Below, piece by piece: positions 1-5,222 of a DNA stretch of 5,294 nucleotides (position 1 is its first letter; every line of letters begins with the position of its first letter). The DNA is from CAYXUG01 sp964468655. Lineage in GTDB: Bacteria; Fidelibacterota; Marinisomatia; Marinisomatales; CAYXUG01. The position numbers and the translations under genes are program-made. Below the pieces are notes generated by a model. It saw only the letters and a program-made list of their open reading frames with translations, was not told the origin of the DNA and made no database searches. The stretch is taken from the NCBI GenBank assembly GCA_964468655.1, contig CAYXUG010000085.1, forward strand, positions 1 to 5,294, given 5' to 3'.

Positions 1-2
1 TT

Positions 3-182
3 GAAAAAGGTGAATTGGAAGAGGGAGAACAAACATACTCAAAGGAGGTAAGCACACTTGTTGAAAATTTATCTAATGAACAGTATCTTGTCTTAAAATG
101 TATATCAGATGTTGATTCTGAATTTGGATTAAGTCGTGTAACTCTTACAATTTATGGCGGGTATTTCGACGAAGGATTCTAG
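3..182 (+). CDS. 3' end of an unrecognised protein (partial)
   Basis: An open frame runs in from the left edge of the window for 59 codons and ends at TAG (180-182). The visible C-terminus is acidic at first (many Glu in the first 15 residues), then passes through an alternating hydrophobic/polar stretch ending RVTLTIYGGYFDEGF, which looks like beta-strand. No motif points to a family, and the start is outside the window. It converges on the minus-strand gene ending at 220, with 37 bp between the two stops. That gap is AT-rich and shows no convincing terminator hairpin. The reading rests only on an open frame with plausible protein-like composition, so it could be spurious. Confidence 0.55.
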   Translation, partial: EKGELEEGEQTYSKEVSTLVENLSNEQYLVLKCISDVDSEFGLSRVTLTIYGGYFDEGF

Positions 183-219
183 GGAATTAATGTATATTGT
201 TTAAAATAAAAACTAAAGT

Positions 220-921
220 TTAATTATATTTTTCCGGCCGGTAGTAGTGCTGCTTTCCCAGTTTCCCCGGTTCACCCACCATTTGCAGATATTCAACCGG
301 TTCCACATCCTTCATGTCAATCCCCAGAAAAAAGGGATGATTATGGAGTTTCCCTACATTGCCTGATTCCTGATGCTCATGGAGAGATGCCTTAATGGTG
401 CAGTTAGCGATGGTGAGATCATCACCGTCTGAAGTGAATACCTGAAAATACCTGTCCTCGCTGTCAAAATGCATATTGTTTCCGCAATTTTGCATGGTGA
501 GAATCTTTCCCGACTCATCACCGTAATCGAGGGCAATTTTGTTTTTATCCACATTTGCTTTGGTCATTTTTTCAAATACAGGAAGCTTATAATAATCAGC
601 GCTGTGGTCGAGATGTTCCTGGCATGTGCTGGTGAGATTGAGGACGTATATGGCAAATTTGGGAACACCCCGGGATAAATCCGGCGGTACGATGGCGCTC
701 AAGATGAGTTCCTGAAATTCCGGAAGTTCGCCCAATGCACCTCCCGGAAAATTGAATGCTGTTACGTTTATGAGGCCGATACCGGGAGAAACTTCCATGA
801 GGGAAAGCTGCGAGGGAAGCAGCGGTTCAATAAGCTTGGATTCGATTTCAAAAAAAGTGGTGAGAGCGAAATCGAATGTCCAGATAACCAGATCGCTGTT
901 GCTTGATTCGGGTTGTGTCAT
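220..921 (-). CDS. acetoacetate decarboxylase-like fold protein (putative)
   Basis: This 233-residue soluble protein has no signal peptide or membrane segment. Its length is close to clostridial acetoacetate decarboxylase (244 aa). The order of features also resembles that superfamily: an N-terminal strand region, a LEPLLP-like segment (IEPLLP, residues 31-36), a glycine-bounded core strand (GIGLINVTAF, 47-56), and a Gly/Glu stretch (GALGELPEFQEL, 61-72) where acetoacetate decarboxylases carry active-site glutamates. The enzymes of that family use a Schiff-base lysine in a YPK-type motif. Here the corresponding region (YYKLPVFEK, 110-118) offers Lys112 or Lys118 but not the classic motif, so catalysis cannot be asserted. 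The C-terminal third is rich in His and Asn (HEHQ, 181-184; HNHP, 193-196). The ATG lies 10 bp after the stop of the alpha-oxoamine synthase gene, with no clear Shine-Dalgarno, so translational coupling is likely. Family call is by eye and moderate. Confidence 0.5.
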   Translation of the reverse strand: MTQPESSNSDLVIWTFDFALTTFFEIESKLIEPLLPSQLSLMEVSPGIGLINVTAFNFPGGALGELPEFQELILSAIVPPDLSRGVPKFAIYVLNLTSTCQEHLDHSADYYKLPVFEKMTKANVDKNKIALDYGDESGKILTMQNCGNNMHFDSEDRYFQVFTSDGDDLTIANCTIKASLHEHQESGNVGKLHNHPFFLGIDMKDVEPVEYLQMVGEPGKLGKQHYYRPEKYN

Positions 922-931
922 TTGTTTTGTG

Positions 932-2221
932 TTATTGGGGGAAATTAAATTTTTCAGCAGCTTTTATCAGGACTTCAGCCGCATGGTCAAGATGTTCTCT
1001 TTTGTGTTCTGATGTAACGAATGCCCGAATTCTTGATTTATTTTTAGGGACTGCGGGAAACATCATCAGTGAAATATCCAGTCCGTGCTTCTGTAAATAA
1101 TCACTGACAGGCAGGGTAAGTCTTTCATCACCGTAAATTACGGGAACTATCCAGCTTTTTGATGTACCGATATTTACTTTATCCCCGAGTTTGGAACGGA
1201 GGTAATTGGAATTTTCACTGATTCGGCTGCGTTTTGTACTACCATCATTACCCATGGCAAGTTCAAGGGCTTTTATAAGTCCACCTGTGACTGCCGGATC
1301 AAGAGCGCAAGAGAACATACGCGCTCGAGCATAGTAATTGATATAATTTGTCATTTTTTCATCAGCGTAAAGAAATCCGCCCACACCGCCAAAAGATTTG
1401 CTGAAGGTGCCTATAATCATATCCACATCTTCCAGCACATTTTGTTCTTCGCATACGCCTCTTCCTGTTTTACCTGCCACCAGAAGCGAATGTGCCTCAT
1501 CCACTAGAACAGTTGCACCGTATTTTTTGGATACTTCAACAATGTCTTTTAATGTTCCGTAGTCACCATCGGTACTGTAAACGCCTTCACAGCACACCAA
1601 AATCCGTGAATTTTTATTATCAATCCTTTTCAGTACTTTTTCAAGGAATTCAGCATTATTATGACGAAACAGGGAAATATTCCCCTGTGACAGAATAGCG
1701 CCATCAATGAGGGATGCGTGGGAAGACCTGTCGAGGACCACATGATCTCCTTTGTGGATGTAAGCCGAGATGACACCAACATTTGTACCATATCCGGATG
1801 AAAAAAGTGAAACACCGTGATCTTTAAGACCAAAAAATTCAACCAGTTTTTCTTCCAATTTTTTATGGATATCGAAAGTACCGTTTAAACAGGGCGATCC
1901 TGTAGCACCCAGGCCGAAAGTGTCTAAAGCTTCTTTGGCAGCTTGTATCACTTCGGGGTGATAGGAATAACCTAAATAATTGTAACTGGCAAAGCTGAAT
2001 AAATCATGTGTTGAACCTGACACCCGTTGAATTTTGACTTCAGGCCGTTGGGCATTCAAATGGGGAACTTCGAAGGTATACTTATCAGCTTCAATAACCA
2101 TCTCGCGCCAGCGGTTAAACTGCTTAATTTCTGAATGGTCAGGTCCCATACTTCGGGAAAACATATCCAAAGTGAATTCGGTATATGGTTCCCACTTATG
2201 TGATTTTTGTTGTTCACTCAT
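932..2221 (-). CDS. alpha-oxoamine synthase, serine palmitoyltransferase-like (PLP-dependent)
   Basis: This 429-residue enzyme belongs to the alpha-oxoamine synthase family (serine palmitoyltransferase, BioF, glycine C-acetyltransferase Kbl, 5-aminolevulinate synthase). These condense an amino acid with an acyl-CoA and release CO2. Family landmarks appear in order: NYLGY (81-85), an LNGT segment before His119 and a KKLEEKL helix, SGYGTN (142-147, PLP phosphate region), DRSSHAS with His168 (stacks on PLP), DEAHS (241-245; Asp241 on the pyridine nitrogen, His244), GTFSKSFGGVGGF (271-283) with the Schiff-base Lys275, and a C-terminal SRIRAF (396-401) with the arginines expected to hold the substrate carboxylate. 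The TGSxxLNGT and GTFSKS forms look closest to serine palmitoyltransferase, but the substrate is inferred. About 65 residues precede the fold, longer than in BioF or Kbl. Pro110 sits where many relatives have Arg (GSR). It heads the operon with the decarboxylase-like gene. No strong Shine-Dalgarno is visible. Confidence 0.9.
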   Translation of the reverse strand: MSEQQKSHKWEPYTEFTLDMFSRSMGPDHSEIKQFNRWREMVIEADKYTFEVPHLNAQRPEVKIQRVSGSTHDLFSFASYNYLGYSYHPEVIQAAKEALDTFGLGATGSPCLNGTFDIHKKLEEKLVEFFGLKDHGVSLFSSGYGTNVGVISAYIHKGDHVVLDRSSHASLIDGAILSQGNISLFRHNNAEFLEKVLKRIDNKNSRILVCCEGVYSTDGDYGTLKDIVEVSKKYGATVLVDEAHSLLVAGKTGRGVCEEQNVLEDVDMIIGTFSKSFGGVGGFLYADEKMTNYINYYARARMFSCALDPAVTGGLIKALELAMGNDGSTKRSRISENSNYLRSKLGDKVNIGTSKSWIVPVIYGDERLTLPVSDYLQKHGLDISLMMFPAVPKNKSRIRAFVTSEHKREHLDHAAEVLIKAAEKFNFPQ

Positions 2222-2389
2222 TGGTCTATTAATCTTTCAATTGATTCACGAAATATTCAAAAGTTAATTGCATAATTAAAAGATCAATTTATGGATATTG
2301 CCAGCATAATCAAATGGAATTTCACCCTATTATTCTTTAAAATGAAAACATACATTTATACTATCTTTATTCATTAAAAAGGAGTTTAT
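2222..2389. promoter_or_regulatory. divergent intergenic region with presumed promoters
   Basis: This 168 bp AT-rich stretch separates the alpha-oxoamine synthase (leftward) from the short-chain dehydrogenase (rightward), so both transcripts must start here or beyond. Rightward, TATACT (2357-2362) matches a sigma-70 -10 box in 5 of 6 positions but lacks a good -35 box. A clear Shine-Dalgarno, AAGGAG (2379-2384), sits 5 nt before the dehydrogenase ATG. Leftward, the minus strand reads TTGATT, 16 nt, TAAATT, a weak pair. An inverted repeat TTAATT/AATTAA (2264-2269 and 2274-2279, spacer GCAT) could be an operator, but such repeats arise easily in AT-rich DNA. The region is certain; the individual boxes are weak. 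Confidence 0.5.
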
Positions 2390-3205
2390 ATGAAAGAATT
2401 AAAAGGTAAAGTTGCATTAATCACAGGGAATTCCAGGGGGCTTGGCCCCTGTATTTCCCTCGCGCTTGCAAAAGAAGGTGTAACCATTGTTGGTGTCGCA
2501 AGATCAGAGGAAGGATTAAAAAAGACACAACAAATAATTGAGGATAATAACGGTTCATGTTATTCAATACCCGCAGATTTAAAAGCGGTGGATCAGATAG
2601 AAAATCTGCTAGCAAGGGTCAGGGAAACAGCAGGTGAGGTGGACATTCTAATCAACAATGCGGGTATTGAGACCTATAATTATTTTCAGAACAACTCGAA
2701 AGAGGATATTCATTCTGTATTAACTGTCAATCTTCACGCACCTATGGAATTGGTTCGGCTGCTCTTGCCTTCCATGATGGAAAGAGGCGGACATATAGTC
2801 AACATCGCCTCGCTTGCAGGGAAAAAAGGTGTGGCATACAATTCCATGTATTCAGCAAGCAAAGCAGGAATGATCATGTGGACGGATGGCTTGAGACAGG
2901 AGTTGAAAGATACAGCAGTTGATATATCGGTGATCTGTCCCGGATTTATTCAGGACTCAGGGATGTTCCACGACAGTGGTTTTTCTGCACCCTCAATGCT
3001 GGGAACGTTACCTCCTCAAGATGTGGCAGATGCGGTGGTGAAAGCATTAAAGGAAAACAAATCAGAAGTTATCGTCAATAAAGGTCCCATGAAACCGCTT
3101 TTGGCACTGGCGCAGATTGCGCCGGAATTAGGGGATAAGATTGTCAACTGGTTTGGTGTCCCCAAGTTGAGTAAAATGAGAGCCGAAAGAAATATAAAAG
3201 GGTAA
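2390..3205 (+). CDS. classical short-chain dehydrogenase/reductase (NADP-type)
   Basis: This 271-residue cytosolic oxidoreductase has the complete classical SDR set: cofactor motif TGNSRGLG (12-19), an Asp63-Leu64 pair after beta-3, NNAG (89-92), and the catalytic tetrad Asn114, Ser141, Tyr154, Lys158 (YSASK), followed by PG (184-185). Arg16 in the glycine motif and Ala-Arg (37-38) after beta-2, with no acidic residue there, favour NADP(H) over NAD(H). The C-terminus after about residue 230 (GPMKPLLALAQIAPELGD) is an added helical segment seen in some SDRs annotated only as oxidoreductases; it may bind a hydrophobic substrate. The start is fixed by AAGGAG 5 nt upstream. It is transcribed divergently from the alpha-oxoamine synthase, so reduction of that enzyme's keto product (as 3-ketosphinganine reductase does) is an attractive inference, but the sequence alone does not give the substrate. 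The VOC gene follows after 4 bp. Confidence 0.93.
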   Translation: MKELKGKVALITGNSRGLGPCISLALAKEGVTIVGVARSEEGLKKTQQIIEDNNGSCYSIPADLKAVDQIENLLARVRETAGEVDILINNAGIETYNYFQNNSKEDIHSVLTVNLHAPMELVRLLLPSMMERGGHIVNIASLAGKKGVAYNSMYSASKAGMIMWTDGLRQELKDTAVDISVICPGFIQDSGMFHDSGFSAPSMLGTLPPQDVADAVVKALKENKSEVIVNKGPMKPLLALAQIAPELGDKIVNWFGVPKLSKMRAERNIKG

Positions 3206-3209
3206 CCCG

Positions 3210-3533
3210 TTGAAATACAAGATGAGCAGATTTATGGCTTTACATACCGATAATTGGGAAGATGCCGTTAAATTTTATTCTGATGTTATGGGATTCACTA
3301 TCAAAGCAAAAGAAGGCGATAGTGTTGAAATGGAGTCCGAAGAGAGGACAATTTATATTGACGATACGAAAGATTGCAAAGGACTGGTTCTGGGATTTAA
3401 TGTTGAAAATTTGGAAGCAGCGAAAAAAGAATTACTGGATAATGGGTGTGAAATCATCAAATGGGAAGGGAAAGGTGGCTGTTGTTATGTAAAAGACCCT
3501 TTCGGACTTACATTTAACGTCTGGCAGGATTAA
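3210..3533 (+). CDS. VOC (glyoxalase/bleomycin-resistance fold) family protein
   Basis: This 107-residue single-domain protein has the two half-modules typical of the VOC superfamily. The first (HTDNWEDAVKFYSDVMGF, 12-29) has the usual strand, then a helix ending at 'FY.dvmGF'. The second (LGFNVENLEAAKKELLDNG, 61-79) leads to the terminal DPFGLTFNVWQ (96-106). His12 is in a metal-ligand position, but the final Glu of the family motif is Asn103 and the strand beginning the second module (LGFNV) has no His or Gln. A metal-dependent glyoxalase reaction is therefore doubtful; a binding or non-metal role is possible. The TTG start is chosen because AAGGG (3198-3202) lies 7 nt upstream; ATG at 3222 would give 103 residues. 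The gene begins 4 bp after the dehydrogenase stop, so the two are almost certainly co-transcribed. Confidence 0.85.
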   Translation: MKYKMSRFMALHTDNWEDAVKFYSDVMGFTIKAKEGDSVEMESEERTIYIDDTKDCKGLVLGFNVENLEAAKKELLDNGCEIIKWEGKGGCCYVKDPFGLTFNVWQD

Positions 3534-3538
3534 GACCT

Positions 3539-3567
3539 TTGCCCATATTATGATTTGTTGGTAGATT
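3539..3567 (+). promoter_or_regulatory. candidate sigma-70 promoter for the lipoprotein gene
   Basis: TTGCCC (3539-3544) and TAGATT (3562-3567) are separated by exactly 17 bp. Each matches the sigma-70 consensus in 4 of 6 positions. The lipoprotein ATG lies 46 nt after the -10 box. It would give this gene its own transcript, separate from the dehydrogenase/VOC pair. The match is modest and no terminator is visible after the VOC gene, so read-through is equally possible. Confidence 0.33.
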
Positions 3568-3603
3568 TCCAAAAGTCAATCGAGAGATTTTAAAAACAAT
3601 TTT

Positions 3604-3607
3604 GGAG
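3604..3607 (+). promoter_or_regulatory. Shine-Dalgarno that decides the lipoprotein start
   Basis: GGAG lies 6 nt before ATG at 3614. A longer reading from TTG at 3602 would put the start codon over this site and add MEKI before the signal peptide. The ATG is therefore the better start, and it gives a standard MKKI lipoprotein signal. Confidence 0.7.
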
Positions 3608-3613
3608 AAAATA

Positions 3614-4207
3614 ATGAAAAAAATCTGGGTAGGATTTGCACTTTTAATTTCAATATTGTTCAACGCTTGCTCATCAATCCCGTTTATTCCCACAGAAGGC
3701 AGCGCTGCAAAATTTAATCTTGCAACGGTGGAATATGTGGATGCTGCAAGAAATAATCAAAAAGATGAAGTGATAAAACAGGTAATAGCAATGCTGCCTT
3801 CCATTATTGATTCTCTCCTTGCGGATGAAAGAAATAAAATTAATCTGATGAATGCGCTTTTAAATGAACATCAGGAAAAACTTACGGAAATGTCCACAGA
3901 ACTTGATGCTACCAATGCGGATGTACTCAGGGTATCCAGCAAAGTGCTCAGGGATATTTCTGAAGTCAAATCTTCCGTGAGGGATTTTCAGATGTATACA
4001 AGCAATATGAAATCGGAATTAGAGACATTGCCTTTAGAGGTTATTCAGGAAATGCAGACTGCATTTAAAGTTTATCTTGATCAAAAACCCAAAACTGAAA
4101 AACCTTCTTCCTCTCCAAGCAAATCTCCCCAATCACCCCAAGAAGAACCGCCCAAAACAGAATCTTCTAAACCGGATACATCTTCTACAGAAGCCACTCC
4201 TGAATAA
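3614..4207 (+). CDS. predicted lipoprotein with helical body and disordered tail
   Basis: This 197-residue protein begins with a type II signal peptide: Lys2-Lys3, a hydrophobic core (WVGFALLISILF, 5-16), and Cys19 within FNAC. Phe at -3 is less common than Leu in a lipobox but acceptable. Ser at +2 does not match the Asp inner-membrane retention signal of enterobacteria, so an outer-membrane location is inferred. Residues about 45-155 are highly charged and predicted helical, with spaced Leu/Ile/Val/Met suggesting a coiled coil or helical bundle. The last 40 residues (from Gln157) are low-complexity Pro, Ser, Lys, Glu and Thr, surely disordered, and could span the periplasm or touch peptidoglycan. 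I recognise no family. It lies 80 bp after the VOC gene and 89 bp before the hydrolase, so an operon tie is uncertain. Confidence 0.85.
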   Translation: MKKIWVGFALLISILFNACSSIPFIPTEGSAAKFNLATVEYVDAARNNQKDEVIKQVIAMLPSIIDSLLADERNKINLMNALLNEHQEKLTEMSTELDATNADVLRVSSKVLRDISEVKSSVRDFQMYTSNMKSELETLPLEVIQEMQTAFKVYLDQKPKTEKPSSSPSKSPQSPQEEPPKTESSKPDTSSTEATPE

Positions 4208-4247
4208 ATCAGTTTTTCACTCTTTAATTCTAAAATTAGTGTAATTC

Positions 4248-4274
4248 TTGGTTAGATTCTATTTATTTTATAAA
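4248..4274 (+). promoter_or_regulatory. weak candidate promoter for the hydrolase gene
   Basis: TATAAA (4269-4274) is a fair -10 box, with TTGGTT (4248-4253) upstream at a short 15 bp spacing. Transcription would start about 15 nt before the GTG, leaving a very short leader with no Shine-Dalgarno. A weak AT-rich inverted repeat (GTTAGATT, 4251-4258, against AATCTTAAC, 4273-4281, one bulge) overlaps it; it lacks the GC content of a terminator. Confidence 0.22.
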
Positions 4275-4281
4275 TCTTAAC

Positions 4282-4299
4282 AATCTGTGTTAATCCGTG
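4282..4299 (+). repeat. AATCYGTG direct repeat overlapping the hydrolase start codon
   Basis: AATCTGTG (4282-4289) and AATCCGTG (4292-4299) repeat 10 bp apart with one mismatch. The second copy contains the GTG start codon of the hydrolase. Sequences of this 'atctgtgttaatccgtgg' flavour look to me like dispersed intergenic repeats in some bacterial genomes, but that is recollection and not tested here. Confidence 0.4.
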
Positions 4300-4929
4300 G
4301 CTATAGTTATTAACGAATACCAAAAAAGTGAATCTCCGGAAATTGCCATCATAGGTCTTCACGGCTGGACCGGTGATGAACATTCATTCATGCCGATGGC
4401 AAAATCGGTTGGGATTGAAAATGCAAAATGGTTCATGCCGAGAGCGCCGTACAAAACCGGTGAGGGAAGAGGATTCAGCTGGTTCAGCGGTTCTGACGGT
4501 TTGGGGTGGAAATATGAGAAAACAATTAAATTAATGGATGAGCTGACAGAAAAAGTTTTTAACGATGGATTCCCACCTGAAAAATTATATGTGATCGGAT
4601 TTTCCATGGGTGCCGGTTTGGCAATTGAGGTTGGAATACGAATGTCCATCCCCATTGGCGGTATCATTCCTATAGCGGGAATGGTGAAATTCCCTGATGA
4701 AATTAGAAAAGAGGCAACAACCGAAAGCAGGGGAACACCCATTCTCATTCTTCATGGCAAGCGGGACAAAATTGTTCCCCTCAAATCAAGCATTGATATG
4801 GTTGATTTATTGAAAGAACTGAATTACTGTGTAGGTATGGAGGTTTATGACGCCGAGCATCAGATACCCATGGAGGCGGTGGAGTTGATACGAAGTTTCA
4901 TTAAAAAACATGCAAATCTGCAAGTTTAG
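4297..4929 (+). CDS. alpha/beta hydrolase, phospholipase/carboxylesterase family
   Basis: This 210-residue protein is a compact cytosolic serine hydrolase of the Abhydrolase_2 type (carboxylesterases and lysophospholipases, YpfH-like), with usual length for the family. It shows the oxyanion segment LHGWTGDE (21-28), a PRAPYKTGEGRGFSWF stretch (48-63) characteristic of this family, the nucleophile elbow GFSMG (101-105) with Ser103, Asp157 in LHGKRDKIVP (152-161), and His188 in DAEHQIP (185-191). The triad Ser103-Asp157-His188 is complete, so it should be active; the natural ester substrate is not evident. The start is GTG at 4297. It is the only reasonable one, since a stop lies two codons upstream and the next residues contain no start before the core begins. 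It has no Shine-Dalgarno. No neighbour clarifies its role. Confidence 0.9.
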   Translation: MAIVINEYQKSESPEIAIIGLHGWTGDEHSFMPMAKSVGIENAKWFMPRAPYKTGEGRGFSWFSGSDGLGWKYEKTIKLMDELTEKVFNDGFPPEKLYVIGFSMGAGLAIEVGIRMSIPIGGIIPIAGMVKFPDEIRKEATTESRGTPILILHGKRDKIVPLKSSIDMVDLLKELNYCVGMEVYDAEHQIPMEAVELIRSFIKKHANLQV

Positions 4930-4934
4930 AATTC

Positions 4935-4963
4935 TTGACAATCCTTTCATTGAGAGATAACTT
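4935..4963 (+). promoter_or_regulatory. candidate promoter of the tRNA-Pro transcript
   Basis: A perfect -35 box TTGACA (4935-4940) is followed, after 17 bp, by TAACTT (4958-4963), a 3 of 6 match to the -10 consensus; GATAAC at 15 bp spacing is an alternative. Transcription would start near 4970, a few bases before the degenerate tRNA half at 4976. The intact tRNA begins 55 nt further on, so the remnant would lie in the precursor's 5' leader. Confidence 0.55.
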
Positions 4964-4975
4964 TGCCCGCTTATT

Positions 4976-5015
4976 CGGGGTGTAGTGTCCGCCGGCTGGC
5001 GGATTAGCGTACCTG
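4976..5015 (+). pseudogene. degenerate 5' half of tRNA-Pro
   Basis: CGGGGTGTAG (4976-4985) is identical to the first 10 nt of the intact tRNA-Pro (5026-5035); the preceding T also matches. TTAGCGTACCTG (5004-5015) matches TTAGCGCACCTG (5047-5058) with one difference. This covers the 5' acceptor strand, both D-stem strands and four bases of the anticodon stem, then stops. Between the two blocks, the D-loop is replaced by a 16-nt palindrome. There is no anticodon, T-arm or 3' acceptor strand, so this cannot be a working tRNA. It lies 50 bp upstream of the intact gene in the same orientation. Confidence 0.72.
4988..5003. repeat. perfect GC-rich palindrome (6-bp arms, 4-nt loop)
   Basis: TCCGCC-GGCT-GGCGGA forms a hairpin of six GC-rich pairs in otherwise AT-rich intergenic DNA. 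It sits inside the D-loop position of the tRNA-Pro remnant. It has no T-run after it, so it is not a usual terminator. Its form suggests a member of a dispersed palindromic repeat family, which needs the whole genome to confirm. Confidence 0.6.
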
Positions 5016-5025
5016 AAAAAACTAT

Positions 5026-5101
5026 CGGGGTGTAGCGCAGCCTGGTTTAGCGCACCTGCTTTGGGAGCAGGGGGTCGCGAGTTCAAATCTCGCCACCCCG
5101 A
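5026..5101 (+). tRNA. tRNA-Pro (anticodon UGG)
   Basis: The full cloverleaf is present. The 7-bp acceptor stem is CGGGGTG (5026-5032) with CACCCCG (5094-5100). The D-stem GCGC/GCGC (5035-5038, 5050-5053) closes an 11-nt loop that contains GG. The anticodon stem CCTGC/GCAGG (5055-5059, 5067-5071) holds TGG at 5062-5064. The T-stem GCGAG/CTCGC (5077-5081, 5089-5093) has the loop TTCAAAT. The C1-G72 pair and discriminator A5101 fit a bacterial proline tRNA. The 3' CCA is not encoded directly: the discriminator is followed by CACCA, so CCA must be added by tRNA nucleotidyltransferase. UGG normally reads all four CCN codons. Confidence 0.97.
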
Positions 5102-5120
5102 CACCATTTTCCTCTGACGG

Positions 5121-5155
5121 AAAGCCCTGTTTTATAACGGGGCTTTTCTATTTTA
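5121..5155 (+). terminator. rho-independent terminator of the tRNA-Pro gene
   Basis: AAAGCCCTG (5121-5129) pairs with CGGGGCTTT (5138-5146) as a 9-bp stem with one G-T pair and an 8-nt AT loop. It is followed by a T-rich run, TCTATTTTT (5147-5155). It lies 20 nt after the tRNA and closes its transcript. Confidence 0.85.
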
Positions 5156-5180
5156 GGGAAGTCGAATGAAACATGAGCAA

Positions 5181-5220
5181 TATGGTCAAATGTGGTCAGA
5201 TGTATTCAAATATACCCAGA
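5181..5220. repeat. four imperfect 10-bp tandem repeats
   Basis: TATGGTCAAA, TGTGGTCAGA, TGTATTCAAA and TATACCCAGA follow each other without gaps. Positions 1, 3, 7, 8 and 10 of the unit (T, T, C, A, A) are the same in all four. Sites spaced by 10 bp face one side of the DNA helix. The divergence between copies is high, so chance or decay of an older array cannot be excluded. Confidence 0.4.
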
Positions 5221-5222
5221 AA

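Noticed and set aside
41..96. Perfect Shine-Dalgarno AAAGGAGGT (41-49) followed by TTG at 58 and a 12-codon frame
   Set aside because: The frame is very short, starts at TTG, and lies in another frame of the partial gene at 3-182. Coincidence inside Lys-Glu-Val codons is more likely.
183..219. Small inverted repeat AAAC-TAAA-GTTT between the two convergent genes
   Set aside because: Four A/T-rich pairs are too weak for a terminator; similar repeats are expected in DNA this AT-rich.
752..1012. 86-codon plus-strand frame across the junction of the two minus-strand genes
   Set aside because: It is antisense to two genes with recognisable or plausible protein sequence and has no Shine-Dalgarno or family features.
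3262..3492. 76-codon alternative frame inside the VOC gene
   Set aside because: The VOC reading has a recognisable domain; this frame is a shadow rich in Lys and Trp with no domain.
4359..4748. 129-codon minus-strand open frame
   Set aside because: It lies wholly inside the hydrolase gene, whose catalytic motifs are intact, and its own sequence shows no family features.
4901..5107. 68-codon minus-strand open frame with GWRDLNSRPPAPKAGAL
   Set aside because: It is the antisense of the tRNA-Pro gene and its remnant. The peptide comes from tRNA sequence and is a known kind of spurious protein.
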